Of a DNA stretch of 64,000 nt, positions 54,823 to 61,947 are shown piece by piece. The DNA lies in the NCBI RefSeq assembly GCF_027913035.1, contig NZ_CP115777.1, positions 1-64,000 on the forward strand, given 5' to 3'. A program made the position numbers and the translations under genes. The notes under the pieces are model-generated. The model was not told the origin of the DNA. It was given only the letters and a program-made list of their open reading frames with translations, and ran no database searches. This DNA comes from Paracoccus albus. Its GTDB lineage: Bacteria; Pseudomonadota; Alphaproteobacteria; Rhodobacterales; Rhodobacteraceae. Position 1 is the first letter of the stretch; the number at the start of each line of letters is the position of its first letter.

Positions 54823-55017
54823 ATGGCTTCTCAAAACTTCACCCTCAAAGTCAAAGCCGGCGAAAAAGACGGCACGACCTTCTGGGATCGCTGCGGCGTG
54901 GTCTTCGTGAACACCAACGAGGCCGGGGAAATCACCTCCATCAGCGTTCGTCACAACATGTTCCCGAATGTCGACATGGTGGCCTTCCCGCGTCGGGAAA
55001 AAGACGAGCAGGAATAA
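54823..55017 (+). CDS. 64-residue conserved plasmid protein
   Basis: MASQNFTLKVKAGEKDGTTF, WDRCGVVFVNTNEAGEITSI, ending FPRREKDEQE. AAGGAAC precedes ATG 54823; ATG 54805 would add six residues. Beta-rich small protein with the feel of the DUF736-like plasmid families; I do not assign it. An inverted decayed copy lies at 49205. Confidence 0.65.
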   Translation: MASQNFTLKVKAGEKDGTTFWDRCGVVFVNTNEAGEITSISVRHNMFPNVDMVAFPRREKDEQE

Positions 55018-55028
55018 GGGCAGGCAAA

Positions 55029-55048
55029 GGGGCGGCGCAAGCCGCCCC
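55029..55048 (+). terminator. stem-loop after the 64-aa gene
   Basis: GGGGCGGC-gcaa-GCCGCCCC, 11 bp after the stop codon. Same design as at 46078. Confidence 0.55.
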
Positions 55049-55076
55049 TGGACCGTTTCACGAGCCCAGGTCGGAA

Positions 55077-55453
55077 GCCCGCGCTGATGCGCGGGCTGCT
55101 GTCGGCCGGGGGATTCGGCCAGAGGCCGAACGCCCCGGCTATGCGTGGGCCACGTCACGCTGACGCGCGCCGCGTCCTGGATAAAGGGCCTGTTCCGGCC
55201 CTCTTTCCAAGGGGTGGGTCCTCGCCATGCTCGCTTCCTCCACCTGCGCCTGGCGGCTTCGGTTCCGTGCAGCTGCGCGTGGCTCCGGTCCCGGCTTCGC
55301 CGCCCTTGGAAATTCACCGGCCCGGTTCGCCACCTGGCAAGGCTTCAGGAGAGGGCGCGCTGCGCGCTTCTCGCCTGAAACCTTCGCCCATTATGGGCAC
55401 CCCGACCGAGGCAAAAGACCAAGGCGGGAACGTCGCGAAAAAAGGAGATTAGA
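55077..55453 (+). repeat. structured leader repeat, copy C (3' half only)
   Basis: Matches the second half of copies A and D: GCCCGCGC-tgat-GCGCGGGC (55077-55096), the TTCGGCC-aga-GGCCGAA stem, AGGGCC-tgttcc-GGCCCT, arms TTTCCAAGGG (55204-55213) and CCCTTGGAAA (55303-55312), the GCCCATtaTGGGC hairpin and the final CGCGAAAAAAGGAG before ATG 55454. Confidence 0.8.
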
Positions 55454-55720
55454 ATGGTTCTCTTTGAATTTTACGCCATGACCGACGATTTCGGCATCTG
55501 CCGCGATGCCTGCGATGATCTGGAAAGCTGGATCGCGGCCAATGACGCCGAAATCACCGGCTATGTCGATGATCCCCTCGCCAGCAAGGAATTGCAGGGA
55601 CTGCCGAAGCTCAGCGGCTGGATCGGCCCGATTGTCGGCCCCAATGCCTTCGGCCTGACCCCGGTTATTCAATATGCCGATACCTGGGCCGTCCGCGAAA
55701 TCGACCGCGTGGGGGCATGA
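55454..55720 (+). CDS. 88-residue hypothetical protein, first in a five-gene run
   Basis: MVLFEFYAMTDDFGICRDAC then DDLESWIAANDAEITGYVDD. Acidic (DNA-mimic-like in charge). GGAG 9 bases before the ATG comes from repeat C. Overlaps the next gene by 4 bp. No known family. Confidence 0.65.
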   Translation: MVLFEFYAMTDDFGICRDACDDLESWIAANDAEITGYVDDPLASKELQGLPKLSGWIGPIVGPNAFGLTPVIQYADTWAVREIDRVGA

Positions 55721-55926
55721 ACATGGCCGCTTTCGACAAGCCCATCACCGCCAGCTTTGACCTGGCCGAGATCTCGGCCATCCTCGCTGGCCTGCGGTTG
55801 CTTCAAGGTTCCAACCGGGTGCCGGCGCCGATCACCGAGATCATGACCAATGGCGGCGACATTGACCCGCTATCGCTGGATGAGATCGACGCGCTTTGCG
55901 AGCGCATCAACGGCGGGGATATGTGA
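55717..55926 (+). CDS. 69-residue acidic hypothetical protein
   Basis: MNMAAFDKPITASFDLAEIS, then LDEIDALCERINGGDM. Overlaps both neighbours by 1-4 bases, so it is translationally coupled within the operon. Unknown. Confidence 0.6.
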   Translation: MNMAAFDKPITASFDLAEISAILAGLRLLQGSNRVPAPITEIMTNGGDIDPLSLDEIDALCERINGGDM

Positions 55927-56399
55927 TGATCCCCTATTCCGTCCTTCAATCCGATCATCAGCCCGGCGCTTTCGTAATCACTGTGGTCAGCGCACGCGCG
56001 GCCCAGATCTATGCCCGCCTGCTGGCCGAACGCTTTCCCGGCAACAAATTCGCCATTCAGGAAGGCGGTGCATGGGGCGCGCCCGATTGCCACCCTTCCA
56101 TCCGCGATAGCGCCCGTTCGTTCGAGGTGGAACGTCTCGCGGCGACCATGCTCAAGCGGGACGCAGAAACCAACCCCGAAGGGCTGGCGAAGTGGCACGT
56201 CTATTTCCTTCGCCGCCCCGATACCGCAGCGACAACCCGCTGTCGCGCATATGCCGACCATGACACGCCGATGCGGAGCCGCACGTTTTCAAGCCCCGAT
56301 TATATCGGAACCGCAATTTTCTATGGCGATCTGCCAACCCCGCATGACCTCGGCGTCATGCTGGAGGATTTCCAAGCCAGCAAGGAGGCCATCGCATGA
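55926..56399 (+). CDS. 157-residue hypothetical protein
   Basis: MIPYSVLQSDHQPGAFVITV, then ARAAQIYARLLAERFPGNKF and IGTAIFYGDLPTPHDLGVML. ATG overlaps the previous stop (TGATG). Unknown; probable soluble protein. Confidence 0.6.
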   Translation: MIPYSVLQSDHQPGAFVITVVSARAAQIYARLLAERFPGNKFAIQEGGAWGAPDCHPSIRDSARSFEVERLAATMLKRDAETNPEGLAKWHVYFLRRPDTAATTRCRAYADHDTPMRSRTFSSPDYIGTAIFYGDLPTPHDLGVMLEDFQASKEAIA

Positions 56400-56848
56400 G
56401 CCCCATTTCCTTCAACGGACTTTCGGCGGGGGATAGCCCCGCCAGCTTCCGGCGCTTCTGTGTTTCGCCCGTGCGGATCGAGCGCGGCAACCACTATGAT
56501 GAGGCCATCGAGGTTTGCCCCCCTGCGGAACGCGCCTTCTGGTCGATCTATGGCGACACCGGCCAAGGCTGGCAGCTTGTCCATGATGCCCAGGACGGCG
56601 AGGCTGGCCGCGCCCTGCTGGCGCTTGAGGTCGCGACCGGCGCACCCGTCCACTATGTCGATTGCGACTGGCGCAGTACCGGCGGGACTGTCGCGGGGCT
56701 GGCCGACCGACTGGCCGAGCGCATCCATGACGAGATCCCCGGATATGATGGCCCCGAGGATTTCCGCGATGACGATTTCGAAAATCATCCGCTGGCCGAG
56801 CTGCGCGAACTGCTGCTGGATGCCACCAACGGGGAGGATCAGAAATGA
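56396..56848 (+). CDS. 150-residue acidic hypothetical protein
   Basis: MSPISFNGLSAGDSPASFRR, FWSIYGDTGQGWQLVHDAQD, then DGPEDFRDDDFENHPLAELR. Strongly acidic C-terminus. Coupled by ATGA to both neighbours. Acidic small proteins in leading regions are often antirestriction DNA mimics; here that is only a suggestion. Confidence 0.6.
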   Translation: MSPISFNGLSAGDSPASFRRFCVSPVRIERGNHYDEAIEVCPPAERAFWSIYGDTGQGWQLVHDAQDGEAGRALLALEVATGAPVHYVDCDWRSTGGTVAGLADRLAERIHDEIPGYDGPEDFRDDDFENHPLAELRELLLDATNGEDQK

Positions 56849-58281
56849 ACGCCCCGCTGTCCTTCAATGCAGGGGCGCTTGTCGCGCCCCTCAACATCGA
56901 GGCCATTTGCATGATGCGCGAACGCGCGCTGTCCGAGATGGAAGAGGCTATTGCCGCTATTGCGAAGGGCTACGCCCTCGCGCGCGGCGCGGCCGAGACC
57001 GCCAAGGGCGCGACCGCCGGTCACGCCTCTTACCTGCACTACGACGACAACCAGACCGTCGAAAAATCCCTCTATCCCGATTTCGACACCGAAAAGACCT
57101 TCGCCACCTACAAGCGCACCCTGGATGCCGCAATCTGGCGCCGCATCGTCGAGGAAACCCGCCTCAAGGAAATCATGGACCGCACCGAACGCGACCAGCT
57201 CGACAAGCAGATGGCCGCAAACGACATGCCGGAACCGACATTCGAGACGATCCGGGCCACCCTCGCCCGCCTGACCGGCGAGGCCAACCTGATCTTTCAG
57301 CGCGGCGTGGCGCGCGCCTTCGCGTCACTGTCGCCCGCCTTCAAGAGCCACGACGCCTTCAAGATCAACAAGCGCATGATCTTCGAATGGGTGTTCAGCG
57401 AAGGGGGGTACTGGTCCTATTCTGGACATGGCGAACAGATGCGCCGCACCTTGGCCGACGTTGAGCGGGTGTTTTCGCAGCTTGCCGGCAACCGGACCTA
57501 TGGCGCGCTTGAGCACGCCATCGAGGTTAGCCGACGCGGCCGCTACGGCGCACGGCAGGGCGAGGTCGAAAGCGAATATTTCCTCGCCCGCACCTTCAAG
57601 AATGGAAACCTGCATCTCTGGATCAAGGATGAAACCCTGTTGCGGAAGGTGAACCGCGTGCTGGCCGATTATTACGGCGAGGTGCTGCCCGACGCCGCCG
57701 GCGCCGAGGCGCAGCCCGCCGATTTCTGGCCGGGCACCGCGCTTGCAAAGGATCTGGCCTTCTATCCGACCCCGGCCGAAGTCGTCGACTACCTGCTTGA
57801 CGGGCTGCGGATCGAACCGGGCGCGCGGATCCTGGAACCAAGCGCCGGCGTCGGCGCGCTCGTCCGCCCCCTGCTGGCGCAGGGCGCGAACGTCGACGCG
57901 ATCGAGGTCCATCCCGACCGGACCGAGGCTCTGCGCGGCATCGCCCACCCCGCCCTGAGCGTGAAATGCGCGAACTTCCTGAAGCTGCCCGCCCGGCCGG
58001 TCTATGATTATGTCGTCATGAACCCGCCGTTCGCCGGGACACATTTCATGAATCATCTGAGGCATGCCTTCGACTTCCTGAAGCCGGGCGGCGAGCTGCG
58101 CGCGATCCTGCCCGCCTCTGCCGAGGTCGGCAGCACCGCAAAGCACGAACGCTTTCGGGCATGGGCCGAGAGCCATGCCCCGCGCGGCTGGCGGCGCGGT
58201 CTCTGGCGAGACCTGCCGGCCGAGAGCTTCGCCAGTGTCGGCGTGCGCATCAATACGGTGGTCCTCACCCTGACAAAGTGA
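56845..58281 (+). CDS. DUF4942 + adenine-specific methyltransferase
   Basis: 478 residues. Residues to about 300 resemble DUF4942 (MIFEWVFSEGGYWSYSGHGE region); from about 305 a class I SAM methyltransferase: FYPTPAEVVDYLLDGLRI, motif I ILEPSAGVGALVRPLLAQGA, motif IV VVMNPPFAGTHFMNHL. NPPF is the catalytic motif of N6-adenine methyltransferases. No restriction enzyme is next to it, so it is an orphan enzyme that may protect the plasmid from host restriction. Last gene of the 55454 operon. Confidence 0.82.
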   Translation: MNAPLSFNAGALVAPLNIEAICMMRERALSEMEEAIAAIAKGYALARGAAETAKGATAGHASYLHYDDNQTVEKSLYPDFDTEKTFATYKRTLDAAIWRRIVEETRLKEIMDRTERDQLDKQMAANDMPEPTFETIRATLARLTGEANLIFQRGVARAFASLSPAFKSHDAFKINKRMIFEWVFSEGGYWSYSGHGEQMRRTLADVERVFSQLAGNRTYGALEHAIEVSRRGRYGARQGEVESEYFLARTFKNGNLHLWIKDETLLRKVNRVLADYYGEVLPDAAGAEAQPADFWPGTALAKDLAFYPTPAEVVDYLLDGLRIEPGARILEPSAGVGALVRPLLAQGANVDAIEVHPDRTEALRGIAHPALSVKCANFLKLPARPVYDYVVMNPPFAGTHFMNHLRHAFDFLKPGGELRAILPASAEVGSTAKHERFRAWAESHAPRGWRRGLWRDLPAESFASVGVRINTVVLTLTK

Positions 58282-58320
58282 TACCGTTCCCTAACCTTTT
58301 TTCGCGAAAAGGCACTTTAG

Positions 58321-58345
58321 CCCCGCTTCGGCGGGGCATTTTTCT
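58321..58345 (+). terminator. rho-independent terminator
   Basis: CCCCGC-ttcg-GCGGGG followed by CATTTTTC, 39 bp after the methyltransferase stop. Confidence 0.85.
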
Positions 58346-58358
58346 TTGGAGGCGTTTC

Positions 58359-58616
58359 ATGATGATTTTCGTATTTCTCGTTGGCACAGCGGTTGCGCTG
58401 CTTGGTTTGTGGCTCACCTGGAAAAGCCCTGACAAAACAAAGGCTCCAAAGTACATTGCAGTTATCGGGCTGGTGATGATGTGTATTCCGTTGGCCGACT
58501 GGCTTTTGACAGATGATCAGGGCCATGGAGCCACCAGCACGGGTTATGACGAGTGCATAGCTGACGGAGGCTCCTGGCTAGGAGGATCATGTATGCCAAT
58601 GGTCGGGTCCGACTGA
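58359..58616 (+). CDS. small two-helix membrane protein
   Basis: 85 residues from ATG 58359, GGAGG upstream. Helices FVFLVGTAVALLGLWLTW and YIAVIGLVMMCIPLADWLL, then a short tail with two Cys (DECIADGGSWLGGSCMPMV). Unknown. Confidence 0.55.
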   Translation: MMIFVFLVGTAVALLGLWLTWKSPDKTKAPKYIAVIGLVMMCIPLADWLLTDDQGHGATSTGYDECIADGGSWLGGSCMPMVGSD

Positions 58617-58630
58617 CCTTGCTCGCAGAC

Positions 58631-58774
58631 AGTGCCCGGCACCTGAAATCACCACCCGCCGACCGCCGCTTTCCGTGGCATGTCGTCGTCTTCGGTCAGG
58701 TCAACAGCGAACGGCCGCGCGCTTTGCCGGGCGGTGGCGGTGCATTGCCGTCGCAGCTGGATCCGGCGTCACAT
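58631..58774 (-). pseudogene. inverted, decayed copy of nrdH
   Basis: On the - strand, after a leader identical to that of nrdH for 22 bp, ATG is followed at once by TGA; then CAATGCACCGCCACC, GTTGACCTGACCGAAGACGA and GTGGTGATTTCAGGTGCCG appear in nrdH order with deletions between. A head-to-head duplicate that has died. Confidence 0.75.
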
Positions 58775-58861
58775 GGCTGTTCTCCTTTGCTTCCCAACTG
58801 TGACCCTGGCCGAAGCGGCTGGTGGGCGGTGCGCATCATGCCCTTGGCATGATTCACCCCT

Positions 58862-58919
58862 TCAACAGCTAATTTCCCCTGGCCTATGGCCATTCCTCGC
58901 GAGGCAAATTAGCTGTTGA
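58862..58919. promoter_or_regulatory. 14-bp inverted repeat with nested palindromes (nrdH upstream hairpin)
   Basis: Perfect arms TCAACAGCTAATTT (58862-58875) and AAATTAGCTGTTGA (58906-58919) enclose 30 bp containing GGCC-tat-GGCC and CTCGCGAG. Related sequence occurs at 49472 and, in part, at 54748. It lies midway between the nrdH start and the inverted nrdH relic, so it may be a bidirectional promoter/operator. Confidence 0.65.
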
Positions 58920-58975
58920 CCACCACCCTGATGCTTCGACCCAAAACAGGTTCACAGAAGCAAAGGAGAACAGCC

Positions 58976-59194
58976 ATGAGCATCACCGTCTATTCCAAGC
59001 CCGCCTGCGTGCAATGCACCGCCACCACCCGCAGCCTCGACGCAAAAGGCGTCGCCTATACGGTTGTTGACCTGACCGAAGACGACGACGCGCTGCGCTT
59101 CGTTGAAAGCCTGGGCTATCGGCAGGCCCCCGTGGTGATTTCAGGTGCCGACCACTGGTCCGGCTTCCGCCCCGATCGCATCGCCGCCCTCTAG
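58976..59194 (+). CDS. nrdH: glutaredoxin-like protein NrdH
   Basis: 72 residues from ATG 58976 with AAAGGAG upstream. MSITVYSKPACVQCTATTRS has the CVQC redox motif; SLGYRQAPVVISGADHWSGF and RPDRIAAL are NrdH-typical. Electron donor for class Ib ribonucleotide reductase; no nrdEF here. Found in many plasmid leading regions. Confidence 0.9.
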   Translation: MSITVYSKPACVQCTATTRSLDAKGVAYTVVDLTEDDDALRFVESLGYRQAPVVISGADHWSGFRPDRIAAL

Positions 59195-59200
59195 GGCGGC
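59183..59200 (+). terminator. terminator stem overlapping the nrdH stop
   Basis: GCCGCCCT-ct-AGGGCGGC followed by TTTGCC; the stem includes the stop codon. Confidence 0.55.
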
Positions 59201-59216
59201 TTTGCCGTCCCTTCGC

Positions 59217-59981
59217 CCATCACCTACTTCAAATATCCTCGGGGTGAGCCGCATATGCGGCGAGGGGCAGACAGCCCCTTTTCTTTCTGCTTGTCGGTTA
59301 CCGTATTGTGGATAGCGTTTTGCGGGTTCTGATGTGCCTGCCGGAAAACTCCTTTCTGCGCCTCCCCCTCCTTCGTCCGGGAACCGTGCCCTAATCTCGG
59401 CCGCTGCGCGCCCTCGATCCGAGCCATTCAGGGAGATGCGACCGGCTGCGGCTTCTGCGGTCTGTCTCGTCCCGAGCCAGATCCTCGCGCGCCGGTCCTG
59501 GTCGCCCTGCCCTGCCCGTCTCGGCCCATTCGGGTGACGGTCACTGGCGCGGGCGCCAATGGCGATCGCATCGCCCTGCAACTACTGCCGATCAGGATCT
59601 GGTAGCCCGCGCCTATGCGCGGGCTGCCGTCGGCCGGAGGATTCGTCCGGAGGCCGAACGCCCCGGCTTTGCCTGGGCCACGTCACGCTGGCGCGCGCCG
59701 CGTCCTGGATTGAGGGCCTGTTCCGGCCCTCTTTCCAAAGGGTGGGTCCTCGCCATGCTCGCTTCCTCCACCTTCGCCTGCGGCTTCGGTTCCGTGCAGC
59801 TGCGCGTGGCTCCGGTCCCGGCTGCGCCGCCTTTGGAAATTCACCGGCCCGGTTCGCCACCTGGCAAGGCTTCAGGAGAGGGCGCGCTGCGCGCTTCTCG
59901 CCTGAAACCTTCGCCCATTATGGGCACCCCGACCGAGGCAAAAGACCAAGGCGGGATCGTCGCGAAAAAAGGAGGCCACAA
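59217..59981 (+). repeat. structured leader repeat, copy D (complete)
   Basis: Full-length relative of copy A. GCCGCATATGCGGC (59243 region), GCCCGCGC-ctat-GCGCGGGC (59605-59624), and long-range arms TTTCCAAAGG (59732-59741) with CCTTTGGAAA (59830-59839), where both arms differ from A and C in a pair-preserving way. It ends CGCGAAAAAAGGAGG before the ardC start. Confidence 0.82.
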
Positions 59982-60881
59982 ATGGCAACTTTCGATCTTT
60001 ACCAGACCATCACCGACCAGATCATCCGCAGCATTGAGGCAGGTACGCCCGCATGGCGCAAACCATGGACCGGAGAAGCGGGCGGCGCACCTTTTCCGCG
60101 CCGCGCCAATGGCGAATATTATCGCGGCATCAATGTGCTGATGCTCTGGCTGGCCGCCGAGGAAAACGGCTATCGCAGCGCCTATTGGTTCACCTATCGC
60201 CAAGCGCAGGAGGCAGGCGGGCAGGTCCGCAAGGGCGAGAAATCATCAACCGTTGTGAAATATGGCACGGTTGATCGCAAGGACGAGGACACCGGCGCAG
60301 ACAAGCGCGTTCCATATCTGAAAGCCTATCGTGTTTTCAACGCCGAGCAGATCGACGGATTGCCGGCGGATTTTCAGGCGAAGCCTGCCGATCCTGCCCG
60401 CGACCTTGGCACCGAAGCCGATGCCGAGCTTGACGCATTCTTTGCCGGGACGGGTGCCGATATTCGCCACAGTGACGAGCCACGCGCCTATTACGTCCCC
60501 GGCGAGGATTACATCCACATGCCGCCCGTCGCGACGTTCCACAGCGCAAGCGGATATTATGCGACCCTTGCCCATGAGGCGACGCACTGGACCGGCCATA
60601 AGTCGCGGCTTGATCGCTTTGGCCGCTTCAATGACCGGAAAGCTTATGCGTTCGAAGAACTGATTGCCGAGATCGGAAATTGCATGGTTTGCGCGAGCCT
60701 TGGCCTCACGCCCGATTTCGACCAGTCAGCCGCTTATCTGAAAAGTTGGTTGCGCGCATTGGCCGACGACAAGCGCCTGATCTTCAAAGCTGCATCAGAA
60801 GCACAGAAGGCCGCAGATTGGCTGCTGAAAGCCAAGCCAACTGTTGAGACCGACGCCACCGAAGACAGGGCCGCCGCGTGA
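59982..60881 (+). CDS. ardC: antirestriction protein ArdC
   Basis: 299 residues from ATG 59982; GGAGG belongs to repeat D. N-terminal ssDNA-binding domain (YQTITDQIIRSIEAGTPAWR, NVLMLWLAAEENGYRSAYWF) and a metallopeptidase-like C-terminal domain with HEATH (YATLAHEATHWTGHKSRLDR) and FEELIAEIGNCMV. ArdC binds single-stranded DNA and shields incoming plasmid from type I restriction. Full length. Confidence 0.93.
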   Translation: MATFDLYQTITDQIIRSIEAGTPAWRKPWTGEAGGAPFPRRANGEYYRGINVLMLWLAAEENGYRSAYWFTYRQAQEAGGQVRKGEKSSTVVKYGTVDRKDEDTGADKRVPYLKAYRVFNAEQIDGLPADFQAKPADPARDLGTEADAELDAFFAGTGADIRHSDEPRAYYVPGEDYIHMPPVATFHSASGYYATLAHEATHWTGHKSRLDRFGRFNDRKAYAFEELIAEIGNCMVCASLGLTPDFDQSAAYLKSWLRALADDKRLIFKAASEAQKAADWLLKAKPTVETDATEDRAAA

Positions 60882-60903
60882 GCGGCCCATCGGAGGTAAA
60901 GCC

Positions 60904-61071
60904 ATGTTCTATGAATTACGCGACCATCCCGAAGATCTGCCGATCCAGTGCGCGACGCTGGCCGAGGCCAGACGCCGCGCGCGCATCCGTGTCGAGAAGT
61001 TCGGATTTTCGGTCCTGATCTATGAGGTGAACCCTTTCACTGGCGAGAAGCTTCTCGAAGAGATCGGCTGA
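60904..61071 (+). CDS. 55-residue hypothetical protein
   Basis: MFYELRDHPEDLPIQCATLA then EARRRARIRVEKFGFSVLIY. GGAGG 8 bases upstream, 22 bp after ardC. Probably cotranscribed with ardC. No family assigned. Confidence 0.6.
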   Translation: MFYELRDHPEDLPIQCATLAEARRRARIRVEKFGFSVLIYEVNPFTGEKLLEEIG

Positions 61072-61077
61072 CAAGTA

Positions 61078-61097
61078 CCGCCGCCTTCGGGCGGCGG
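61078..61097 (+). terminator. stem-loop after the ardC unit
   Basis: CCGCCGCC-ttcg-GGCGGCGG, 7 bp after the stop codon. No T run. Confidence 0.55.
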
Positions 61098-61169
61098 GCT
61101 CGCCTTCGGCCTCGCCAAGTGGCCAGGTCAGCGCCGGCGTCTGCCGCGTCCTCGTCCGCCCTGCCCCGT

Positions 61170-61523
61170 TCAGGCCGTGCCAGACGTTTGAATGTCCTGA
61201 AGTTCCAACAATGCCGCTACGCGATCCTCTGGCGACAGTTCGGCGAGCATCCTTTTCGCCAGCCGCGACGCGCCTTTTCGGCCGAGCGGATATTCCGCCA
61301 GCTGCCGACCGGCGGCAATGAAATAGGCGCGCAGCTCATCGAATGTCGCCAGCGCGGCCCAGGACGCCGCCTCATCTTCATCATCGACAAAGGCCACCAG
61401 CGGAACGCCGGCACGCCATTCTTCCAGAATGACGCCCATCACCACCACCGCATCCGTTGGATCAGCATCATAGACTGCCTTCACCAATTGCTGCACTTTG
61501 ATCAGTCGCTCCGACATGTGCAT
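61170..61523 (-). CDS. 117-residue hypothetical protein
   Basis: MHMSERLIKVQQLVKAVYDA, ILEEWRAGVPLVAFVDDEDE, ending LLELQDIQTSGTA. All-helical and acidic. It faces left, towards the ardC unit. Unknown; possibly the last gene of the virC operon, 424 bp downstream. Confidence 0.55.
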   Translation of the reverse strand: MHMSERLIKVQQLVKAVYDADPTDAVVVMGVILEEWRAGVPLVAFVDDEDEAASWAALATFDELRAYFIAAGRQLAEYPLGRKGASRLAKRMLAELSPEDRVAALLELQDIQTSGTA

Positions 61524-61947
61524 TTCGTCCCTCCGTCCGCTATGGGCGCGGCCTTTCGCTTTGCCCGGAAAACCTCAGGTTTTTCCGGGCAAAGCGGGAG
61601 GGCGAAGCCCTGCCCGCGGCCTTGGGGCTGTCGGTCAAGGGGTCTGGAAGGCGGGGTGGTGCGGCCCGCAGCCGCTTGCGGCGAGGACACGGCACGCCTG
61701 GAAGACGACGCCGAAGGCGGCGCTCGCCCCTTGACGGGCAGAACCGGGGGTGCTGGGCGGACAACTCATGTATATGAACGATCGTCGCGACGGGGGTGAG
61801 CACGGGCATCGCCCGTGTCGATCCCCCGGCGCGTCACCCGATCACCGCGGGCCGCGCTGACGCGCGGACCTCACAAGCATCTATTGTCGACACTAGCACC
61901 GCAATCGCCAGCCAAGACGGCATCTGGGGCCACTTCGCCTCGTTCGA
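61524..61947. other. non-coding region with strong hairpins
   Basis: No gene. Perfect 15-bp hairpin with arms GCTTTGCCCGGAAAA (61558-61572) and its complement (61581-61595) and a second, CACGGGC-atc-GCCCGTG (61801-61817). Either could be a terminator or part of a transfer origin. Confidence 0.5.

Noticed and set aside
59559..59981. N-terminal extension of ArdC by 141 codons
   Set aside because: The extension is encoded by repeat D, lacks ArdC similarity, and a strong ribosome site precedes the internal ATG at 59982.
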